A stretch of 64,000 bases of DNA, from positions 806,001-870,000 of the forward strand of contig NZ_SULJ01000001.1 of NCBI RefSeq assembly GCF_007115105.1. Direction: 5' to 3'. The notes beneath the pieces are model-generated. The model was not told the DNA's origin. It ran no database searches and saw nothing but the letters and a program-made list of their open reading frames with translations. Origin of the DNA: Clostridium sp. HBUAS56010 (lineage in GTDB: Bacteria; Bacillota; Clostridia; Lachnospirales; Lachnospiraceae). Position numbers and translations under genes: made by a program. This document shows positions 38,737-45,797 of the stretch, piece after piece (positions within the stretch are counted from its first letter, which is position 1; every line of letters begins with the position of its first letter).

Positions 38737-39058
38737 TTCATTTTCCTCCTTGGAATTATTACGTTAATGTTAATTTTGTGTTTCTTTTGTATTTCTTTTT
38801 TGTTACATTTATATGATAGCACCCTTATTCCCATTTTACCAGTGGAAAGAAATGGAATTTTCCTTTTCAGTCAAATTCTTCTAAGTTTCTGGTAAAAACA
38901 AGGCTTGCTTCTGTAATTTAACATTTTCTTACCGTAATTCTCCAAAAAACAAACAATTAATTAAAACTATACCACTAAATACCAGTCAGGACGCATCCAT
39001 TTTCTTACATTGTTCTCAAAACCGGGAAATTATCCTGGAAATACATTTGTAACATAAA
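38737..39058. other. Intergenic region upstream of the CAP-domain gene
   Basis: About 320 bp, AT-rich. Minus-strand promoter-like sequences occur near 38810-38880 (TTGACT and ATATAAAT-like elements), and the ribosome binding site is at its end. No open frame, RNA motif or long hairpin was recognised. Confidence 0.4.
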
Positions 39059-39090
39059 AACAGGACCGGCTAATATCATCCGATCCTGTT
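39059..39090 (-). terminator. Terminator after the Rrf2 gene
   Basis: On the minus strand AACAGGATCGG pairs with CCGGTCCTGTT (one mismatch), then TTTTTA. Confidence 0.8.
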
Positions 39091-39109
39091 TTGCTTTCAC
39101 ATTCCCATT

Positions 39110-39541
39110 TTATATGATGTAATTGTCAGCGTAACCACTTTTTTGAACCAGATCAGCAATGGTGATCCCGTCAAAGTAATCATTAATCAGTTTGTTTAAA
39201 CCTTCCCACATCTCAAGTGTCTGGCACTGGGATGCCCGGTTGCAGCTATTGTTTTCTCCTTCGACACAGACAACAGGAGCAAGAGATCCTTCTGTCAGCC
39301 GTAAAATACTGCCCACGGTATAGAGTTCGGGAGCTTTCGCCAGCTTATACCCGCCTCCTTTTCCCCTAAGGGAATTTAACAGACCGTTCTTACTGAGAAT
39401 GGAAACAATGGATTCCAGATACTTCTCTGAAATCTCCTGTCTCTCTGCAATGTCCATCAAAGTAATATATTCCCCATTATTGTGTTCTGCAAGGTCTATC
39501 ATTAGTCTGATCGCATAGCGTCCTTTGGTTGAAATTTTCAT
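39110..39541 (-). CDS. Rrf2/IscR-family regulator
   Basis: A 143-residue Rrf2 regulator. The N-terminal MKISTKGRYAIRLMIDLAEH and wing RGKGGGYKLAK are canonical. Three cysteines, C92, C100 and C106, sit where IscR has its [2Fe-2S] ligands (92, 98, 104) but with wider spacing, so a cluster- or thiol-sensing role is likely. CymR, the B. subtilis cysteine-metabolism repressor, is in the same family but lacks this Cys pattern as I recall it. An imperfect palindrome covers its promoter. It is a candidate regulator of the sulfur genes here; no direct evidence. Confidence 0.87.
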   Translation of the reverse strand: MKISTKGRYAIRLMIDLAEHNNGEYITLMDIAERQEISEKYLESIVSILSKNGLLNSLRGKGGGYKLAKAPELYTVGSILRLTEGSLAPVVCVEGENNSCNRASQCQTLEMWEGLNKLINDYFDGITIADLVQKSGYADNYII

Positions 39542-39560
39542 AAGACATAACCTCCATAAT

Positions 39561-39585
39561 CATACTTTACCACAAGGTTAGTATG
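39561..39585. promoter_or_regulatory. Putative Rrf2 autoregulatory operator
   Basis: CATACT and AGTATG form a 6-bp inverted repeat 13 bp apart, with ACC/GGT inside, 20 bp upstream of the Rrf2 start. The AGTATG half recurs in the shared block of the two cysteine operons (AATTAGTATG). Confidence 0.45.
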
Positions 39586-39620
39586 TATATCAAGGGTAAA
39601 TTACAGGAACTTCCTGCTAA

Positions 39621-40799
39621 TTACCTGTTTAAATCATATTCATCAAGAAAATGATGAGTAATCCCATCCTTTTTATACGCGATGACCGTATTTAAATTTA
39701 CATTTTCTACACTTTTAAATAAATTTCCTTCAATATAAGGGTTGACCTCTTTTAGCTGTTTTATCAGATCTTTTATCTCTACCCGCTTTGATCCGGTGCT
39801 GCCATCGGTTCTGCAGGTGGTACAGGTATCGGTAAACCGGCAGGCACACTGAATAAAACGAAGCTGGTTATAATCTCTCCACGCCTTAATATCATCTTCC
39901 CGGATCAGATACATGGGACGAATCAGTTCCATACCTTCAAAGTTGGTGCTGTGAAGCTTTGGCATCATGGTCTGAATCTGTCCTCCGTACATCATTCCCA
40001 TCAAAATGGTCTCAATCACATCGTCATAATGATGTCCAAGCGCAATCTTATTACAGCCAAGTTCTTTTGCCTTACTGTACAAATACCCTCTCCGCATTCT
40101 GGCACACAAATAGCAGGGAGACTTTTCCACGTCATAAACCGCATCAAAAATCTCCGTCTCAAATACGGTAATTGGAATGTTAAGAAGTCTGGCATTGCTC
40201 TCAATGACCTGCCGGTTCATCTCATTGTAACCAGGGTCCATGACAAGAAAGACCAGTTCAAAGGGAAACTTGTTGTGCCGTCTCAGTTCCTGAAACAGCT
40301 TCGCCATGAGCATGGAATCCTTTCCGCCTGAAATACAGACCGCAATCTTATCATTTTCCTTTACGAGCTGGTATTGGTTGACCGCCTTTGCAAAACGGCT
40401 GAAAATATTCTTATGGAATTTCTTACGAAGGCTTTTTTCAATCTCAGCAAGCCGCTGGTCATTGCCCGCTTTCTTCTCTTCTTCCATGGAATGAATCAGC
40501 CATGCTCCATAACCGCCTTCCAGACTGTATGCAGAAAATCCCTGCTCTGTCAGGTATCTGGCCGCATCCACGCTGACAATCCCTTTTAAACAGTATAAAA
40601 CCACAGTCTGGCCTTCTGCGGGAGTATAATCTCCTTTTAATATGGAATCCATATCTACCCGGATAGCACCTGGAATGAATCCGTGGTTATAAGAAGTCTG
40701 ATCCCTGACATCAATGAGTACATACTGAGTCTTGTCCAACTGGTTCAGCCGATCCAGGGACAGGATTACATCGTTGTTCTCTGTATTCTCATAAGGCAT
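39621..40799 (-). CDS. Rhodanese-TtcA-like fusion (tRNA thiolation)
   Basis: A 392-residue fusion. Residues about 10-105 form a rhodanese domain with the active-site Cys in LYCLKGIVS. From about residue 130 a PP-loop ATPase of TtcA/TtuA type begins: SGGKDS, the CxxC in SPCYLCARMRRG, GHHYDDVIETILMGMMYGG, and further cysteines in ACRFTDTCTTC. TtcA enzymes thiolate tRNA C32 (2-thiocytidine). The rhodanese would pass persulfide sulfur to the thiolase. AGGAGG precedes the ATG. It overlaps the upstream TcdA gene by 11 bp. Confidence 0.85.
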   Translation of the reverse strand: MPYENTENNDVILSLDRLNQLDKTQYVLIDVRDQTSYNHGFIPGAIRVDMDSILKGDYTPAEGQTVVLYCLKGIVSVDAARYLTEQGFSAYSLEGGYGAWLIHSMEEEKKAGNDQRLAEIEKSLRKKFHKNIFSRFAKAVNQYQLVKENDKIAVCISGGKDSMLMAKLFQELRRHNKFPFELVFLVMDPGYNEMNRQVIESNARLLNIPITVFETEIFDAVYDVEKSPCYLCARMRRGYLYSKAKELGCNKIALGHHYDDVIETILMGMMYGGQIQTMMPKLHSTNFEGMELIRPMYLIREDDIKAWRDYNQLRFIQCACRFTDTCTTCRTDGSTGSKRVEIKDLIKQLKEVNPYIEGNLFKSVENVNLNTVIAYKKDGITHHFLDEYDLNR

Positions 40800-41580
40800 G
40801 GGATGTCCTCCTGTTAAGACCGTTGTCTTCCCTCGCCAGATCTTTAATTACCTCTCCTGCAATAATAAGTCCTGCCACAGAAGGAACGAATGCCACACTG
40901 CCGGGAATATCCCTTCGTTCTGTACACTTATGCTTTGCCCCTGGCGGACAGATACAGTTGGTCCTGCAGCTAATTGACATATCCTCAATCGGCCTTGTAG
41001 GCTTTTCCTTGGAATACACCACTTTCAGCTTTTTGACCCCTCTTTTTTTCAGTTCTCTTCTCATCACTTTTGCAAGAGGACACATGGTCGTCTTATAAAT
41101 ATCGGCAACTTCAAAACTGGCAGGGTCCAGCTTATTACCTGCTCCCATACAACTGATAACAGGAACACCGGCTTCTTTTGCCCTCATGATCAGTTCCAGT
41201 TTTGCCGTTACGGTATCTACCGCATCTACCACATAATCATATTCTTTAAAATCAAAATCACCGGCATTCTCCGGCAGATAAAAGCACTTGTGCATCTCCA
41301 CCTGTGCATCCGGGTTAATCTCTAAAATTCTGTCTCTCATGACTTCTACTTTATATTTACCCACTGTCTTTCTTGTGGCGATGATCTGGCGGTTAATGTT
41401 GGTTAAACATACCTTATCGTCATCAACAAGCACAAAGGAGTGGATTCCGCTTCTTACCAGCGCCTCCACCACATATCCGCCAACTCCCCCAATACCAAAG
41501 ACAGCAACTTTTGCCCCCATCAATTGACCCATGGCGTCTTCACCAAGAAGAAGTTGGGTTCTTGAAAACTGATTCAACAA
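40789..41580 (-). CDS. tcdA: tRNA threonylcarbamoyladenosine dehydratase
   Basis: A 263-residue E1-like ThiF/MoeB-family enzyme that cyclises t6A to ct6A with ATP. Nucleotide motif GIGGVGGYV, catalytic region DDDKVCLTNINRQ, VDAVDTVTAKL and the C-terminal CPPGAKHKC segment match TcdA (CsdL). TTG start, 8 nt after GAGG. Both genes of this two-gene unit act on tRNA. Confidence 0.87.
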   Translation of the reverse strand: MLNQFSRTQLLLGEDAMGQLMGAKVAVFGIGGVGGYVVEALVRSGIHSFVLVDDDKVCLTNINRQIIATRKTVGKYKVEVMRDRILEINPDAQVEMHKCFYLPENAGDFDFKEYDYVVDAVDTVTAKLELIMRAKEAGVPVISCMGAGNKLDPASFEVADIYKTTMCPLAKVMRRELKKRGVKKLKVVYSKEKPTRPIEDMSISCRTNCICPPGAKHKCTERRDIPGSVAFVPSVAGLIIAGEVIKDLAREDNGLNRRTSHAL

Positions 41581-41680
41581 TTGATTTACCTCTTTCTTAA
41601 AATATTATATCTTTTTAGCAGGAATAAAAAACACACTTCGAATAATTATACTTCGAAATACAAATTTGGGCAATTGGTTT

Positions 41681-42025
41681 TTATTTCATAAAACGGTCAA
41701 TCGCCCGGTTCAAGTCTTCAATTGCCTTCTTATCGCCGGATTCAACCGCATCCACAATACAATTTTCAATGTGATCCTTTATAATAACCTTGCCCGTGTT
41801 GTTAAGAGCTGATATGACGGCTGACAATTGTATCAGCACTTCGCTGCAGTCCCTTCCGTCATCTACCATCCGCTTTACCGATTCCAAGTGTCCGATGGCA
41901 CGGGACAGCCGGTTTAACACAACCTTTGTATTCTTATGTGTATGGGCATGTCCATCTCCATGACGATGGGAAAGTTCTGTGCCATCTGCCGATATATGGG
42001 TATGATATCCTTCTTCTTTCTTCAT
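41681..42025 (-). CDS. csoR: CsoR-family metal sensor with His-rich tail
   Basis: A 114-residue CsoR/RcnR-family repressor. The Cu(I) ligand set C60, H85 and C89 (DCSEVL; KDHIENC) is complete, which argues for copper sensing over persulfide sensing (CstR lacks the His). Residues 1-31 form an unusual tail with nine histidines (SHRHGDGHAHTH). Copper export genes lie about 6-9 kb away. No target gene is adjacent, so it presumably acts at a distance. Confidence 0.85.
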   Translation of the reverse strand: MKKEEGYHTHISADGTELSHRHGDGHAHTHKNTKVVLNRLSRAIGHLESVKRMVDDGRDCSEVLIQLSAVISALNNTGKVIIKDHIENCIVDAVESGDKKAIEDLNRAIDRFMK

Positions 42026-42102
42026 ATTCTTCCCTCACTCCTGTCCTTTTTCTATTGTACTCTACTTCTTGTTTTTACACAAGAACAGGTAGGAAGAAAC
42101 GG

Positions 42103-42127
42103 AAAAAAAGCCCCTGCAAAGGGACTT
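42103..42127 (-). terminator. Terminator after hemerythrin-like gene
   Basis: On the minus strand AAGTCCCT pairs with AGGGGCTT, followed by TTTTT. Confidence 0.75.
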
Positions 42128-42145
42128 TCCTTCATGTCAACACCT

Positions 42146-42553
42146 TTATTTCACCTGACGGTACAGCCCGCTTTCTTCTTTTTGCATGCGGGTTTCAATA
42201 CTGCGGATGATTACCTCTATTCTCCCATGAAAGGTGCCTTTCTCAGACAAAATCTTTCCTTTGGTATTGTACTTTTCCTTAAATTCCGTAAATACAGTCA
42301 TTAAGCCACCCATTTCTTTCTGGTAATCATTTGCCATTGTCGTAAGTTTTATATCACCAGACCGACGAAAAAAGGGGTAAAGGTATTGGTCTTCCGAAGA
42401 CAGATGAATCTTTAGCTTTCCAGCCAGACTGTTGATATGAAAAGCAAGATCAGATGCCTCCTGCTCCAGTTCTGGTTTTCTTAAAAGCAGTTTCAACTGC
42501 TCCAGTTCTTCTTTGATTCTTTCGTGCTGTTCCATATAATGTTTCAGTTCCAT
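42146..42553 (-). CDS. Hemerythrin-like four-helix protein
   Basis: A 135-residue all-helical protein with hemerythrin-type ligands spread as HYMEQHERIKEE and KLKIHLSSEDQYLYPFF, and a late His/Glu helix that is poorly kept. It is shorter than the neighbouring hemerythrin and may bind a reduced or altered iron site. It is last in a minus-strand series of six genes that look like an iron/nitrosative-stress group. Confidence 0.72.
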   Translation of the reverse strand: MELKHYMEQHERIKEELEQLKLLLRKPELEQEASDLAFHINSLAGKLKIHLSSEDQYLYPFFRRSGDIKLTTMANDYQKEMGGLMTVFTEFKEKYNTKGKILSEKGTFHGRIEVIIRSIETRMQKEESGLYRQVK

Positions 42554-42603
42554 ATTCCCGGCTTCCTTCTTTCGTATGATCCTGGGATGTATCTAAGATC
42601 CTG

Positions 42604-43152
42604 TTATTTTACCTTTTCCTGTAACCAGGACAGATAATGATCCTGAACCCCTTGTTCTGTTGCCTGCCGTTCAAAAGATTCGGTTTCCGCATTCACTGCC
42701 TTTTTATGGTCTTCGGTTAAGGCACGCTCTGCAAAGGTATATACAACTTCATCTTCTTTCTCAATATGACGCTTTAACAAAGCACCATATCCAACTCCGT
42801 TGGCAATAATATCCAGCTTATGATCATCAATGGGATCTTTTTCATATTCTTCTACTGCCTTTTCCAGATCAGAAAGATATAATCTGCCAAGATCATGTTC
42901 CACAAGCATGCCGTTTCGGATCAGCTTTTCTGCTACAGGTCCCATATTATCAAGCATAAACTGAAACAGAATCTTTTCTTCTTTGCCATGATGATGTTTA
43001 TCCGCATAATTTCTTCCGAATTCCACACATTCCCTCAAAAGCTTTCCATCTACAGGTTCTCCGTTTAAAATACCGGAACAGATCTTTCTTAAAAAAGCGG
43101 TAAATGTCAGTATATTTTCATGCTCTTTCATTAACAGTTCAATTCCGAACAT
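42604..43152 (-). CDS. Hemerythrin-family protein
   Basis: A 182-residue hemerythrin. Diiron-ligand segments are MKEHENIL, DKHHHGKEEKILF, LVEHDLGRLY and KRHIEKEDEVVY. Such proteins bind oxygen or NO, and in the RIC (YtfE/ScdA) family release iron to repair damaged Fe-S clusters. AAGGAGA lies upstream. It begins 4 bp after the 43157-43762 gene. Confidence 0.85.
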   Translation of the reverse strand: MFGIELLMKEHENILTFTAFLRKICSGILNGEPVDGKLLRECVEFGRNYADKHHHGKEEKILFQFMLDNMGPVAEKLIRNGMLVEHDLGRLYLSDLEKAVEEYEKDPIDDHKLDIIANGVGYGALLKRHIEKEDEVVYTFAERALTEDHKKAVNAETESFERQATEQGVQDHYLSWLQEKVK

Positions 43153-43156
43153 ACGC

Positions 43157-43762
43157 TCATCTCCTTATTTCGTATACCTGATCCTCAATCTGATTAAATT
43201 CTATTCCGGAACCATCAAGCATTCCCTTAATCATTGATTCACGTAAGGTATTATAGTGATTCACGTCTCCGTGAATGATGGACCAGTAAGCTTCATGAAT
43301 ATCCTGCGCCTGTCTGTATACAAGCCGTTCTTCTGTATTCTCAATTACTTCATTCACATGATCGCAAGGCATTCCGTTTAACAGCTTACTGTCTAAAAAT
43401 TCAAAAGCCGCCTTGGCTGTGGTAATATTTTCAATTGAATTTTCTTTTCCAAGCTGATAGACAGCTTCTTCCATAAGATCAAGACTGCCGGGATCAGACT
43501 CCAAAAGACTTGTCACCACATAGGCAAGCCGATTCTCCACCAGACTTACCCGTTCCTGAAGCCAGCCGTGAATGTTGCCGGTATCCACAAGATCCTCTAA
43601 ATTACCTTCCGGCAATGTGCCATACCTGCTGTCAGTCTTCTGTCTTAATCCTTCTCCAATGCCTTTTTCCTGTGCCAAATCAAGAATCACATCAACCATG
43701 GCATCCTGAAATTTAATTTTATTATATAACCAAACGTGAATGGGTCCTAAAAACGCGCTCAT
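43157..43762 (-). CDS. Conserved protein of unknown function
   Basis: A 201-residue soluble protein, not assigned to a named family. It opens MSAFLGPIHVWLYNKIKFQD and has a later patch MPCDHVNEVIENTEERLVYR, then HEAYWSIIHGDVNHYNTLR. The histidines, one conserved-looking Cys and aromatic residues suggest a cofactor- or metal-binding helical protein. It sits between a DUF1858 protein and a hemerythrin, with small gaps, which ties it to the same stress group. Confidence 0.6.
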   Translation of the reverse strand: MSAFLGPIHVWLYNKIKFQDAMVDVILDLAQEKGIGEGLRQKTDSRYGTLPEGNLEDLVDTGNIHGWLQERVSLVENRLAYVVTSLLESDPGSLDLMEEAVYQLGKENSIENITTAKAAFEFLDSKLLNGMPCDHVNEVIENTEERLVYRQAQDIHEAYWSIIHGDVNHYNTLRESMIKGMLDGSGIEFNQIEDQVYEIRR

Positions 43763-43788
43763 GCTGTTCCTCTTTTCTGTTGTTTTTA

Positions 43789-43971
43789 TTACTGATTTAA
43801 CTGCTCAAGAATTCCTGTCACATCAATTCCATGTACCATACATGCCTCTTCTAAGGATTCCATCTGAGAAGACGGACAGCCAAGGCAGTGCATACCACTT
43901 GCCATTAAAATCTCTGCGTATGCAGGGTTTATTCTTAAAATCTCTCCAATATACATTTCTTTCGTTATCAT
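43789..43971 (-). CDS. DUF1858 small disulfide/metal protein
   Basis: A 60-residue DUF1858 protein with the diagnostic [19 protein letters not shown] (CxxC plus a later Cys). The domain resembles the N-terminal part of RIC proteins. The start was set at 43971 on GGAG spacing; a second ATG lies one codon upstream. Together with the hemerythrins it looks like a RIC protein split over separate genes. Confidence 0.8.
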   Translation of the reverse strand: MITKEMYIGEILRINPAYAEILMASGMHCLGCPSSQMESLEEACMVHGIDVTGILEQLNQ

Positions 43972-44015
43972 CATTCATTCTCCTTTTCTTTGTTTGCCGT
44001 TACTATGTTTTCCTA

Positions 44016-44543
44016 TTATAAAGCTGGTGCTTTCTCAGTATCTGCCTTATGATACAGCTCCATGCACTTTAAATACAATTCGTCTGCTTCCTCACAAACC
44101 GGGGCAAGCTGTGACGGGGTTAAGTCAAAACTGATGATGGACAGAGCCTTGTAAAAAAAGTAATTCAAGTCCTCATCTTCATAGCCAAGGTTCATGGCAT
44201 GATATACATAGGCTGCCATACTTCTGGCTCCAGACAAAATCTTTGACTTTAAGGAACGAATCTCCTCATCCGCCTCCCAGATCTCCCGCATATCAAAATC
44301 AGAAGTGTTCCCGCAGACGGAGAGACAGGAACTGCAGCCTGGCGCAACCCGACTTTTTTCTTCCTGTACCTTTTTGATCATTTGATGGATAGACTCCTCA
44401 TCGAAATTTTCATTGGGTATGGTGGTAAATAATCCTTCCACAATTACTTTTGTGGTGGTTGGAAGTTTGGGATGAGTACTGCAGGTCCTTGCAAGGCCAA
44501 TCAGCACTCCCGTCAGTTCATCCTGTAACTTTTTGCTGGTCAT
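44016..44543 (-). CDS. Hcp-like helical-domain protein
   Basis: A 175-residue protein that resembles the helical N-terminal region of hybrid cluster protein (Hcp, hydroxylamine reductase): LFTTIPNENFDEESI is close to Hcp's LFTTxTNxNFD, and ARSMAAYVYHAMNLGYEDED is close to its helix before the cluster domain. A Cys motif GCSSCLSVCGN is present, but the hybrid-cluster domains are absent. In Hcp the cysteine motif comes before these helices; here the NENFD segment comes first. It may be a stand-alone regulator or cluster carrier. Confidence 0.6.
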   Translation of the reverse strand: MTSKKLQDELTGVLIGLARTCSTHPKLPTTTKVIVEGLFTTIPNENFDEESIHQMIKKVQEEKSRVAPGCSSCLSVCGNTSDFDMREIWEADEEIRSLKSKILSGARSMAAYVYHAMNLGYEDEDLNYFFYKALSIISFDLTPSQLAPVCEEADELYLKCMELYHKADTEKAPAL

Positions 44544-44585
44544 CTTTTTCGAACCTTTCTTTACTTTTTAATGATTCCGACCCCA

Positions 44586-44921
44586 TTAAAAAGCCACAAC
44601 CAATAACATCTTAAAACATTCTTCTGCGTATACTGCATGTGGTTTTTTCGCAGGCATAACAAGGGTCTCTCCTTTATTTAAAAGGTATTCTTTTCCGTCT
44701 ACGGTAAATTTCCCTTTCCCTTCCAGGACAGATACCATGGCATCGCCATTGGATTCGTGGGTACTGATCTCTTCTCCCTTATCAAAGGCAAAAAGAGTGA
44801 TGCTTACATAACTGTTCTGAGAAAGAGTTTTACTTACAATCTGCCCTTCCTGAACACTGACTAAATCAGATAATGTCACTACTTCTTCATGAGCGATATT
44901 TTTTAATATTTTCTCTGCCAT
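44586..44921 (-). CDS. Small cupin protein
   Basis: A 111-residue single-domain cupin. Motif 1 is partly kept (STHESNGDAMVSVLEGKGKF) and motif 2 appears as LNKGETLVMPAKKPHAV. One metal-binding His pair is weak. It is the first gene of the minus-strand series opposite the Crp/Fnr regulator. Its substrate is unknown. Confidence 0.82.
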   Translation of the reverse strand: MAEKILKNIAHEEVVTLSDLVSVQEGQIVSKTLSQNSYVSITLFAFDKGEEISTHESNGDAMVSVLEGKGKFTVDGKEYLLNKGETLVMPAKKPHAVYAEECFKMLLVVAF

Positions 44922-44988
44922 CTGTCTTCCTCCTTATCTTTCCCTTGCTTTTGTATGTTGATTATAATATAATATTTACATCAATTCA

Positions 44989-45002
44989 GTTGTTATTACA
45001 AC
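44989..45002. promoter_or_regulatory. Crp/Fnr-type operator in divergent region
   Basis: GTTGT-TATT-ACAAC is a perfect 5-4-5 palindrome, the geometry of FNR-family sites (TTGAT-N4-ATCAA). It lies 32 bp before the Crp/Fnr start and about 68 bp before the cupin start. Confidence 0.6.
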
Positions 45003-45034
45003 ATTTTCAAAAATAATTAAAAGGGGTGGAACCA

Positions 45035-45712
45035 ATGAAGGAGTATCTTCCAATTTTAAAAAAATCAAATTTGTTTCAAGGGGTAACGCCTGAAGAAATC
45101 GAATCCATGTTAAAATGCCTGTCCGCCCATATGAAACATTATAAAAAAGATGAATTTGTCATTCGAAGCGGTGATTACATTCGTTCAGTAGGAATGCTTG
45201 TTTCTGGTGCCGCACTGATTATACAGGAAGATTTCTGGGGAAAGAGAAGCATTATATCCGAAGTTCTTCCTGGCAATCTCTTTGCTGAAACCTATGCCTG
45301 TATCTCCTCTCTTCCGATTGAGATGAGCGTAATATGCGATTCAGAATGTGACGTGATCTTTTTGGATTTTAACAAGATCATGACCGTATGCAGCTCCGCC
45401 TGTTCCTTTCACACCCGGCTGATCCAGAACTTTTTATCTTCCATTGCCAGAAAAAACATGGTTTTAACAAAAAAGATGCAGCATATGTCTAAAAAAACCA
45501 TCCGGGAAAAACTTCTGTCTTATTTGTCCGCAGAATCTTTAAAAAGTAATTCTTCCACTTTTTATATTCCATTTAACAGACAGCAGCTTGCTGATTACCT
45601 TTCCATTGACCGGAGCGCTCTTTCTAATGAATTAAGCAAATTACAGGTGGAAGGAATCCTTACATATAATAAAAGCAAGTTTACTTTGATTGATAACGTT
45701 CCCAATCATTAG
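45035..45712 (+). CDS. Crp/Fnr-family regulator
   Basis: A 225-residue regulator: cyclic-nucleotide-type beta-roll (residues about 10-125) and a C-terminal winged helix with the recognition segment RQQLADYLSIDRSALSNELSKL. It lacks the N-terminal cysteine cluster of FNR, so it is not a [4Fe-4S] oxygen sensor of that type. Cysteines C39, C110, C126 and C131 could serve another sensor. The ATG at 45035 follows AAAGGGG by 8 nt. Divergent from the hemerythrin/Hcp-like/cupin set, it resembles HcpR-type regulators of nitrosative stress by context. Confidence 0.85.
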   Translation: MKEYLPILKKSNLFQGVTPEEIESMLKCLSAHMKHYKKDEFVIRSGDYIRSVGMLVSGAALIIQEDFWGKRSIISEVLPGNLFAETYACISSLPIEMSVICDSECDVIFLDFNKIMTVCSSACSFHTRLIQNFLSSIARKNMVLTKKMQHMSKKTIREKLLSYLSAESLKSNSSTFYIPFNRQQLADYLSIDRSALSNELSKLQVEGILTYNKSKFTLIDNVPNH

Positions 45713-45760
45713 GATATGCAGATGAAAGCAATGAACGTTCAGACACGCTACAGACCAAAG

Positions 45761-45797
45761 AAAGAGGCAGGGGATTCGCTCCCGCCTCTTTTTTTAA
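45761..45797. terminator. Bidirectional terminator
   Basis: AAGAGGCAGGG pairs with CCCGCCTCTT (one bulge), then TTTTTTT. It separates the convergent Crp/Fnr and histidine-kinase genes and overlaps the kinase stop. Confidence 0.82.

Noticed and set aside
41681-42025. Persulfide sensor CstR instead of CsoR
   Set aside because: The sulfur context made this tempting, but the Cys-His-Cys copper set is complete, and CstR lacks the His.
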